Positions 56,882 through 64,000 of a DNA stretch of 64,000 nt are shown here, in pieces. Numbering within the stretch: position 1 is the first letter of the stretch; each line of letters begins with the position of its first letter. The notes under the pieces were generated by a model. It ran no database searches. It saw only the letters and a program-made list of their open reading frames with translations, and was not told the origin of the DNA. The stretch comes from Halisarca cf. caerulea (taxonomy: Eukaryota; Porifera; Demospongiae; Chondrillida; Halisarcidae), in the NCBI GenBank assembly GCA_963170055.1, contig CAUJGJ010000192.1, positions 10,001-74,000 on the forward strand, in the 5' to 3' direction. The translations under genes were made by a program, and so were the position numbers.

Positions 56882-59373
56882 CATTTGAAATTCCTACCAT
56901 GTAGAACACAATTTAAAATGTGCAAGTCTCAGAACATACTTCATTCTTTTACTCTTGGCAATGGTGCTTTGTTGGCCAATATACATTGTCAGCACGACTG
57001 TCAACAGTTGTTATCTTACAGGTTACAGCAGACGTACACTAGTAACATTGAGAAAATTTGTCAAACTCCCATGCATGGTTTTATGTGTTCTGAATGGTTG
57101 GAATTTATAACGTCAAACTATCTGGAACACATTGCATTCACTTGATCCCTGCCCAAGACGAAACCACTATTAAAACTCCATTGCATCACGTTAATAATTT
57201 ATATGGAGAAACAACAATGCTAACATTTAGCTTGTTAAAAAAGGGGGGGTACCATACCCACCTACTCTGGCAGACTAGAGCAGCAAGCTATTTTCATACA
57301 TACAGTTGGCACCCGAATTACTTGTATTATAAAATAAATACATACAAAGTCTAAGAGCACAGACTGAAAGAAGGTACAAATGTAGAGAAATTTGGGGTGC
57401 AGTTAGGGGGTACGTACGTAGATGGGGATAGGGCTAATCATACATGTGGCTAGATGAACGTACGTAGATCTACATAGACAGAGTTTGCATGGAATTGGGG
57501 TGGGGGGTGGGGGGTTCTAAAGTAATACATCCCATACTACCACTTAGTAGCACTCCATTATTTACGTCCAAGTTCATGATATTGTTCTTCATCTGCAGAT
57601 TACAGTACACTTTTCTGCCACTCACTTTTTAGAAAAATGATGATTCCTGCTATTTTAATCAACAAACGTATGAACCACTAATATTTGTCAGTAAACAAAC
57701 AGTGTGGTTAAAAATAAAAAAAAATGTTATTTCTGGCTAATACACATACAGTAACAATAAAGTACTGTGCTACATACATATTCACTTACTATCAACAACA
57801 GAGATACTCTCCGGTGTTGACAGTGGTGTTATTCCCACTTGAATACCACCACTGTCAAGAGCTGATATCCTACAGGCAACAGAGGACACTCCCAAACTAT
57901 TAACATCGCTAATGTTCAGTCGAGATTCCCCTGGTTGAGGGTTGCCAGCATCAACAGGATACATGCTGCTCACTTGAACCTCAGTCAAGGCAGAAGAACC
58001 ACCATTAATGAACCAAAATATGTTATAATTGGCCACATCTCCAGTGAATCCTGAGGATGTACATGATATGAAAGGAGTCCCCTCCTTCAGTTGCTGATCA
58101 CCAAAACAGAATCCACTACCACTGACATAGTTGGTACCACTCAAGACTGTTGTTTGACCTGTAAATTTAATTTGAATAGTTACTGTAAATATATCTGGAA
58201 ATAATATTTAAACAAGTCATAAAATTTCTACATATGGAAAATGAAGTTGTATGCCGTAGATCGAAAATTTTCATGTAAAAAACTTCAGTGAATGTTTTTT
58301 TATGTGAGGAAATATTTGTGGTCCTACCATCCCATGAACATTAATCAACGAGTTAAAAATTACCTATGTAACCACAGAACCATCGTACAGCAAAATAAAT
58401 GACCTTCAAGAAGTAGAGCAGAATTTGAAGCTAGTACGTGTATAAAAAAATATAGCTAGCAGTTTTTGGGAAATGCCTTTCATGTGAGACGGGAGAAATG
58501 ATAAGGATTGCTACACTCTATCAGCTAAGAAGAAGCTAGGATACTGTTATAGGGCATTGGCCACGCACGATCTCGTGCGTGTGCACCCTGTCCCTCAGAC
58601 GAGGAGGTAGGTGTAGGGTAACAGGTAAGAGGAGGTACTACAATGATCTTAACCATGGAGGACTCGAAATTCCGTGCACATTTATGATAAATGATTAATC
58701 TTTGTTGTTGAAAAATATTCCTTACAGTATTAATTTTTATGGTTTCTCCTACCCATGAAATTATTTTAAGGGCAAATTTTCCCGATTTACGGTATATACA
58801 TAAGTGCACATAAAATAATATAATGATATTGTTGTTTATTTGCCTATACTGGATGCCTATGAATGCAAGGGATGACGAATGGTCAATCACCAAAAATCAA
58901 TAGAATGAGGTGGGGTTGTATGTTGCACAGGTCTGGACAGGGATAGAGATGGACATACACAGGGCTATAGATGTGCGCAGGGCCAGGCATACATGGGGCT
59001 AGACAGCAAGGGGTCTACAATGCAAAATTCACTATTTATGCCCAGGCCTGCAAATACCAACAATTTAAGACTGATGTTACATCAAAACCTAGTCCAAACA
59101 GCTGGACTGTTATAATCAAAACAGTGGTTCTTGTCTACAAAGAGTGGCTTGATACATGTATAATTTAATTATAAATACTTTATATTCACTAGGCATAATA
59201 TATTGTTCATATGAACTGGGTACTAATCAAATATCTACTATTTAATATATAACACAATTAATAGTCTTAAAAATTGGCTAACACACTCAGGTACACAAAA
59301 CAATCATACCTTGCACTAAAGACTTTAGAAGCCACAATCCAAGAAGGGGCCAGACATAAATGATAAATGCCAT
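43765..59373 (-). CDS. Ig-FN3-EGF single-pass receptor (locus C)
   Basis: Minus-strand exons: 59373-59310 (signal peptide [18 protein letters not shown]); 58158-57790 (Ig-like domain, [17 protein letters not shown] to [12 protein letters not shown]); 51624-51328 (FN3); 51092-50961 (calcium-binding [16 protein letters not shown]); 48346-48302 (linker [14 protein letters not shown]); 47278-47165 (membrane segment [18 protein letters not shown]); and 43942-43765 (tail). The first six join in phase 1 without a stop. The tail exon needs phase 2, so a short exon between 47165 and 43942 remains to be found. The tail has VIYDDP and two PSPAY motifs, possible tyrosine phosphorylation or docking sites. 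The product should be a secreted-pathway, plasma-membrane adhesion or recognition receptor; ligand and pathway are unknown. The intron between Ig and FN3 has grown to 6.2 kb by insertion of a non-LTR copy and MITEs. Loci A and A0 are its plus-strand relatives. Confidence 0.78.
44634..44877. repeat. Tandem duplication, period about 134 bp
   Basis: TAGTTTGAATTTGTGTAATT to TTCTGTAACGTT occurs twice, starting at 44634 and 44768, with about three differences in 110 bases. Confidence 0.85.
45067..45170. repeat. Foldback MITE, 104 bp
   Basis: CTAGTTACTACACG..CACTGCAGTATTGCG..TTACTGC pairs with GCAGTAA.CGCAATACTGCAG..CGTGTAGTAACTAG. The centre is GC-rich (CTCGCCCTCGGGTCTCGAG). A related half-word GCAGTATTGCGGAAGCG occurs near 44345. 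Confidence 0.8.
45280..45700. repeat. TIR repeat with GGGGCGTATCCAGG ends
   Basis: CAGGGGCGTATCCAGG at the left and CCTGGATATGCCCCTG at the right are inverted copies, 421 bp apart. G-rich runs follow the left end. Words of the same type occur near 41252, 51913 and 56340-56410. Confidence 0.7.
47279..48301. other. Intron of locus C
   Basis: It contains a TIR repeat (47831-48022) and TTCGCGAAA-like words at 47400-47580. No exon seen. Confidence 0.5.
47831..48022. repeat. CAGTGAAACCTC-type TIR repeat, copy 4
   Basis: Left ACAGTGAAACTTGTCTTAAAG and the reverse complement of the right end (ACAGTAAAACCTGTATGTAA) pair imperfectly over about 30 bases; it is 192 bp long. Confidence 0.6.
48347..50960. 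other. Intron of locus C
   Basis: No exon was recognised. The part near 49600-49650 matches the plus-strand intron after the A0 EGF exon (about 6030-6090). Degenerate GTCTAGCCCTA-type words repeat at 49310-49400. Confidence 0.5.
51685..51773. repeat. (GT)n microsatellite
   Basis: About 90 bp of GT with a CGTGCG interruption, in the locus C intron between the Ig and FN3 exons. Confidence 0.95.
52260..52362. repeat. (GT)n / GCATGT compound repeat
   Basis: GT dinucleotides mixed with GCATGTG words; a second GT tract in the same intron. Confidence 0.9.
52363..53867. other. Intronic DNA of locus C
   Basis: No gene seen. Near 52900-53110 the words GCATCCTGTAAACAGGCTAC and AATTTGAGTTTTTAGG resemble those at about 710-890, suggesting another dispersed repeat. 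Confidence 0.4.
53868..53909. repeat. (TA)n at the 3' end of the second non-LTR copy
   Basis: TA repeats lie about 40 bp beyond the stop of the minus-strand element copy, the same position relative to the element as the (TA)n at 4327-4372. Confidence 0.9.
53952..55068 (-). pseudogene. Decayed 5'-truncated non-LTR copy
   Basis: This is the same family as the element at 1.2-4.3 kb. Minus-strand pieces in order are [18 protein letters not shown] (about 55065), [20 protein letters not shown] and [12 protein letters not shown] (54925-54665), the CCHC block [18 protein letters not shown] with [10 protein letters not shown] (54572-54300), and [18 protein letters not shown] to NCASVLGTC (54263-53952). 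The RT part upstream is missing, and frame changes separate the pieces. The GPDG block is preserved, but the segment up to the WDVTV-equivalent is interrupted by a stop near 54300. It lies in the Ig-FN3 intron of locus C in the same orientation as the gene. TA-rich sequence also abuts its truncated 5' end (55073-55098). Confidence 0.85.
55163..55951 (-). other. Unassigned 262-codon open frame
   Basis: A frame of 789 bases without stops in an otherwise stop-rich intron. I recognise no domain. Plus-strand frames over the same DNA are also partly open (55697-55981, including [17 protein letters not shown]), so coding direction is uncertain. It is adjacent to the 5' end of the decayed non-LTR copy and may be part of an older insertion. 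Confidence 0.25.
55982..57789. other. Intronic DNA of locus C
   Basis: No gene. (TA)n lies at 56829-56879. GGGGGGGCACAGGCTCC and CCCCTTGGATCTGCCCCTG at about 56350-56410 look like facing ends of the GGGGCGGATCCAGG repeat type. Confidence 0.45.
56829..56879. repeat. (TA)n microsatellite
   Basis: About 50 bp of pure TA within the large locus C intron. Confidence 0.95.
58159..59309. other. First intron of locus C
   Basis: It contains copy 1 (58760-59106) of a 350-bp direct repeat. No exon seen. Confidence 0.5.
58760..59106. repeat. Direct repeat, copy 1
   Basis: ATTATTTTAAGGGCAAATTT through GCCCAGGCCTGCAAATAC to CTAGTCCAAACAGCTGG is repeated in the same orientation at 59863-60213 with roughly one difference in ten bases. 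Confidence 0.85.
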
Positions 59374-59862
59374 GTTAAATGCTTTCCTACATTATATGTA
59401 ATAGCATAGTAATAAATACAAATGAAAACATCCATCACTTTTAGTATCATTAATTTTAGATTAGTGTGAACTTCTTTAATTATGCCAATTATCCAAGGGT
59501 TGATGGAGGTCACTCTCCATAGGGGAGAGGGGTGAACCTACCTGACTGACCTATGACTAATAGTTCCCACACACTCAGCATCAATGCCTGCACAGAGTAG
59601 GGACTCAAGGAAAACCTCCTTGGTATGAAGAGGGGCAAGGAAACTGCCCCAGGTATGACCTCCGACCCCTGACCTCACACCTAATCAGTGTTAGCGGTTT
59701 CAGTAGCATCTCTGTGGGTATAAACCTGCAGGAGAGTCTGAAGAGCGGTTACCATGGTACCAGGGGTCGATCACACCTGGGGTCAATTACCAAAACATGC
59801 TCTTTTCATGCTTTACTAGAAGAGTGGAGATTCCTAAAAATTATTAAAAATTTGTCGTTAAA

Positions 59863-60213
59863 ATTATTTTAAGGGCAAATTTTCCCAATTTACGGTATAT
59901 ACGTACATAAGTACACATAAAATAATACTATGATATTGTTGTTTGTTTGTCTATACTGGATGCCTATGTATGCAAGGGATGACAAATGGTCAATCACCAA
60001 AATCATTAGAACGAGGTGGGGTTGTATGTTGCACAGGTCTGGACAGGGATTGATATTGATATACACAGGGCTATAGATGTGGGTAGGGCCAGACATACAT
60101 GGGGCTAAACGGGCAAGGGGACTATAATGTAAAATTCACTATTTATGCCCAGGCCTGCAAATACAGACAATTTAAGACTCAGGTTACATCAAAAACCTAG
60201 TCCAACCAGCTGA
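59863..60213. repeat. Direct repeat, copy 2
   Basis: The copy of 58760-59106, offset by about 1.1 kb. The two copies flank the signal-peptide exon of locus C. Confidence 0.85.
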
Positions 60214-61140
60214 CAATGAACAATTGCTCTTCAGATGGGAGAGTCTGAAGAGCGGTTACGTAAAAAAAATATCTGACTCCAGCTGCAAAGGCATACTTTA
60301 AGGCTGAGATTGCGACAATGGGGTCACACCTATCTGTGCAAGCTTGGTGGGGCTCCGCATCGCATCTGACGTCATGTAACTATATCTCGAGATTACGTAG
60401 CTATACACTGCACTTATCGCATAAGGCTGATTTACCTAATGGGTATGTGGCTTGGTGATTACGTATGATGCCATTAACTACAGTCAATCTCTGAATACCT
60501 ATCTTGATCATTGGGGCGAGCCTGAGCGAGCCCCACAATGACATCATGCTGGTATGGGGGTCGTGTGTATGGCTGGCTGGATATGTATGTATGTATACAT
60601 AATTGTGTCGTACGTTCAGCTGACAAAATTTTGATGGGTACTTTCCCCGTCTACTGTCTTGTATAATTGTGTTGTACCATAAAATTAATACTAATTTAAT
60701 ATCTATGGCTGTACAGTTGTGAGCCAAAGAAACAACAGTCAAGAGAGTGAACATGGCGTTGATCAGCCACAGGCCTAGAGCTGCCACCCACGAGGTGAAT
60801 ATCAAAAGCATGCACGTACGAATACATTTCAATAGGTTCTAAACTTTTACTGCAAACATGAGCTAAATCCCTGCCCCCTGCACTGCTCCACACATATATA
60901 TGATGTACACACAACCACACAAAGCCCAGAGTGGGCAGCCATTCCTGAAGGCCTATCCACAATCGTGAAGCAATGAGCTGCTCATCAATCGTCTACAATA
61001 CTTTGAAATCAGATGAATTGTTTTACTTGTCAGGCTGTAACTGTATAGTATAAGAAGACAAGGAACCAAATTTAGGGATGAAATGATTTTGAAGACTGAA
61101 TAATGTCCTATACACAACTTTGCAGCTTCGTGGTGACATA

Positions 61141-61162
61141 TATCAATCAATCAATCAATCAT
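61141..61162. repeat. (ATCA)n short tandem repeat
   Basis: About five ATCA units. Confidence 0.8.
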
Positions 61163-61863
61163 TACGTATTTCAGTATACATCATGCCATCTAAGGCACTA
61201 GGACCTAGTGTAGTCCCATGCAGCACTATACATACCATACAATGAACACACAAGATTTAAAATAGAAAACTATTGATAGTGCACATAATGACAGGTAATC
61301 AGCATGCATGCTGATTAGAATCCAAGCATATGGGACTGAAAGTAAGGGCATATAAAAGTATAGGCTAGAAGAGTATGGCATGCTTAGAATGATGAAATGT
61401 TATGCCACATAAAAAGATATTCGATTTAATTTATGCATAATAATACTGTAACGTCAATTAAATTGAATAATTATAGCTCAAAGTACGTAAATGCAACGAA
61501 GTATAATTTATAACAGTAACATTGATGTGCTTTATTCTTTATTGTGGTACCTTTCAAAAGACTGTCCTAGTCTCGATCTTTACGTGGAGAAGCGGTCAGG
61601 TACTTCTGCTCCCAAAAGTTCATTAATGTTGTGGTATGCTGCAACACTTTGATTTCATGTGACTGTGACAGCAAATTTCAAGGTGTGAATGTGAGCTTAA
61701 GTGTGAATGAGCGCATTGTATCTGCTATCTTGCCGCTCTGAGTATTTTGGTGTTAGCCTCTATTATCCGCACAATCGCCTACTGTTACGGTTTTGCCATG
61801 TAGCCTGAGCAGTTGGAAGCCATCTAATCATTCACACAATGCAGAGACATTTTCATATCCTTA

Positions 61864-62210
61864 CATACTGAGTATGGCAAGACTCTAAACTACAAAATTC
61901 TGCCAGCACCGTTCAACCTGCTATGATCGACTACGCAAAGCACATCATTCTAGTCGTAAGTCCTTTGGCAGCCCTCATGGCGGAACAGAAGAGATTTGTA
62001 CCAATGAGGATTAACACTGAGTTTTTCGGAGATCTCCAAACGGACCTCACTACCGTAGAGAGAGTGAGGAGTGGTCAACACAGTCTGGTGATAATAAGCC
62101 CTGAGAACCTCTGTTACAATCACGTTTTGAGAGAGATGCTGTTGTTGTTATGTTATTTATTTTCATTTACTGCTTGCGGTCAAATTAACGAATGTGGGTG
62201 GAAGAGATTT
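61864..62210 (+). pseudogene. RecQ-like DNA helicase fragment
   Basis: One frame gives EYGKTLNYKILP, a degraded Walker A strand. The next frame (from 61923) gives IILVVSPLAALMAEQ (motif Ia), then GDLQTDLTTVERVRSGQ and LVIISPENLCYNHVLREML (the SPExL region). RecQ-like ATP-dependent helicases unwind DNA; many short RecQ-like genes occur in invertebrate genomes. The canonical GxGK(S/T) loop is altered, the frame shifts between Walker A and motif Ia, and homology fades after REML, with no DExH box. It is a relic rather than a working gene. Confidence 0.65.
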
Positions 62211-62224
62211 TGGCACGATAAGTA

Positions 62225-62280
62225 CCAGACCCTTTCTCGGTGTGTGCGGGTGAGAAAGGGTCTGGCTACGCTGGACTAAG
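62225..62280. repeat. Hairpin with CCAGACCCTTTCTC arms
   Basis: CCAGACCCTTTCTC (62225-62238) and GAGAAAGGGTCTGG (62252-62265) are exact inverted copies around 13 bases. The right side continues CTACGCTGGACTAAG, the terminal word of the foldback at 38303-38357. Confidence 0.8.
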
Positions 62281-64000
62281 ACTGTTCCAAGTTCTAAAGT
62301 TGGCTTTACTAGACAATTACACTAATGATCCATGTTTAGCTATAATTATTCCAGAATTGCTGTATTTGTTCAGTCAATTACATAGTATATAATATACTGT
62401 CATAGGAGATACATACGTACGTATGTACTTGAAATGCCCACTGCCATATACGTATATTAAGAACATATGTACACAAGTTACTATAATGATATAATATTAC
62501 TAATTTTAGTGTAGAACAACTGCTACAATGAAAAATACACCAATTGCAAAATGAATAAATACATAAGATTCGGGGTTGTTGGCTGATGACAGCTAAACTA
62601 TACTCTGGAGCAAGGGGGTGATAAAAAAGCAAGTCTCTCCCTATATACTGAAGCCAACGGATTCCTGAGTTTTAACAGGCAAGCAGAATTATATACAGAG
62701 AGGTGAGTTAATTCTTACAGAGGGCATGCAATACTTGGCATGTTTCTTGTGTTCAGCATCATTGACTACATCCTTATTTTATCTGCTGAAGACTGGTACA
62801 ATTTTGAGCTAAGGTGCATGAGTGGGTAAATTGCATCCTGAAAACATCCCTGAGGTCATGGGTACCGAGTATGTCAACAAGATCGCAATGTGTGTACATA
62901 ATGGTGAGGATCATACAGTGGAGTTCCTATAGAGTGAGGCTGGGTGGGTTATTTGAAACGGATGGGTAGATAACTTGGAATGGTCGATCTCGAGTAAAAG
63001 TAGTGTCAATAGTAAGCTACAGACATTCGTCAGTATTGCCAGAACAGCTTAATCATAGCAAAGACCTGTTTGAAGTTACTCCAATTTACTCTACTGGAAT
63101 AGAAGGTCAATAAGACGACACTGAGGGCCAATTATAAGAAGTCGAAAATTTACACGATCAAACGAAGATTGGGGTAAGAACTGGCCTAAGGCTTGCAAGT
63201 GTTCCATTTATATAGCTAAAAAGATTCTTTGTACATAAATTCTAACAAGTATTTCTTCCCACCTTCCTTTTCATAGATGTACGTATCTCTCGGTATCTCT
63301 TCACCTATCAGTTGCTCCAGCGAGTGCCAAGTCTGAACTAATAAAATGGTCCTCTTCTTTCCTCACACCGTGGCCGAGTCTACCCACCTAGAATATGAAT
63401 GTAACGAAATTGGTCTCGTTCCCAGACCCAACTCCGCCATTTTTCGCCTAAGGTAAAGGGGGTGATTTTGGAATTTGTGTGTAGGATAACAGACATCATA
63501 TGTCTCAGTAACAACACTTACTAACAAGGAAAACCAATTGTAAAGCACTTTAAAACATTTTCACTTTCTGCAGCAAGACCTAACTATAAGTACAATATGC
63601 TAATGGATGTGGGAATGAATGAATGATACAGGTGAACCTCTCTATAATGAACCCTGGATATAATGAACTCTATGATATTACAACCATAGACCTTAGAATG
63701 TACACCTATCTACTCTATTGTAAATGAACCCTGGTGTAGTGAACACCTGGCCTGATATAGTGAACCTTTTCAGTGGTCCTGAGGGGGTTCGTATACTGAG
63801 GTTTGACAGTATATAGAAAACATAATGTAGCAACCCAAATGATATCCAAACTGCAATCCATTGCAGTGGCAGTGAATGTGTAAACAATAGGGGGAGGGGG
63901 GTTTACGTACAATGCGCTTGGCAAATGAATGCATATTATCTTATTGATACTGCTTGAGAGGTAGCATTGACACTTTAAATTTGAAGTACAATTAGTATGA
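62281..64000. other. Non-coding region at the window end
   Basis: Only a TIR repeat (63627-63812) is recognised. A minus-strand frame near 63363-63548 containing MAELGLGTRPISLHS has no family. Confidence 0.45.
63627..63812. repeat. CAGTGAAACCTC-type TIR repeat, copy 5
   Basis: TACAGGTGAACCTCTCTATA at the left and the reverse complement of the right end (ATACTGTCAAACCTCAGTATAC) pair imperfectly. AATGAACCCTGG and AGTGAAC words repeat inside. Confidence 0.6.

Larger units (their letters stand above)
59374..61863. other. Region upstream of locus C
   Basis: It contains copy 2 of the direct repeat (59863-60213) and an (ATCA)n run at 61141-61162. The 200 bp above 59373 should hold the locus C promoter; no clear motif is visible. 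The minus-strand open frames at 60401-60962 are unrecognised. GGGGCGAGCCTGAGCGAGCCCC at about 60513 is a short palindrome. Confidence 0.45.

Noticed and set aside
59500..59760. tRNA-derived SINE or tRNA gene
   Set aside because: GC-richer sequence with internal repeats, but no cloverleaf or convincing A/B box could be fitted by eye.

Overview
This is animal nuclear DNA. It is AT-rich, its genes are interrupted by short GT-AG introns, and it is crowded with transposable elements, small foldback repeats and long (TA)n, (CA)n and (GT)n microsatellites. An IgGFc-binding-type receptor, receptors built from Ig-like, FN3 and EGF exons all in phase 1, an expanded RecQ-like helicase fragment and compact introns suggest a sponge (demosponge) or another early-branching marine invertebrate. 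The taxon is inferred; nothing here identifies a species. I found no bacterial features, no CRISPR array and no rRNA, and I recognised no tRNA.

The host content is dominated by a cluster of related single-pass receptor genes. On the minus strand, locus C (59.4-43.8 kb) runs signal peptide, Ig-like, FN3, EGF, short Ser/Thr/Pro linker, transmembrane segment, tyrosine-containing tail. Locus B (38.2-31.0 kb, minus) has an IgGFc-binding ectodomain, then FN3, linker, transmembrane segment and a tail with an NPAY motif. On the plus strand, locus A (21.2-25.9 kb) is a decayed relative of C with two consecutive stop codons in its transmembrane exon. A further plus-strand remnant, A0, keeps an EGF exon (4.88 kb) and a broken linker exon (6.74 kb). 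An orphan minus-strand tail exon lies at 28.6 kb. Exons and some intron sequence match between plus and minus copies, so the cluster grew by duplication, including inversion.

Other protein-coding content: a kelch-repeat pseudogene (9.8-10.7 kb), the 3' exons of an unnamed gene family with an FGPL...EGKH motif (17.0-19.2 kb), a clean five-exon Mutator-like (MULE) transposase gene (38.8-41.2 kb) and a RecQ-like helicase fragment (61.9 kb).

Mobile elements: a non-LTR retrotransposon with a C-terminal restriction-like nuclease signature sits inside a (TA)n tract (1.2-4.3 kb), with a second, decayed copy ending in (TA)n at 53.9-55.1 kb. A young Ty3/Gypsy element (12.3-16.4 kb) has LTRs identical by eye and a 5-bp target duplication, but lacks the N-terminal zinc-binding part of integrase. 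Two Penelope-like fragments lie in inverted orientation at 31.9-33.2 kb. A 771-bp element with perfect 31-bp terminal inverted repeats lies at 41.8-42.6 kb. Many foldback MITEs fill introns and intergenic DNA.
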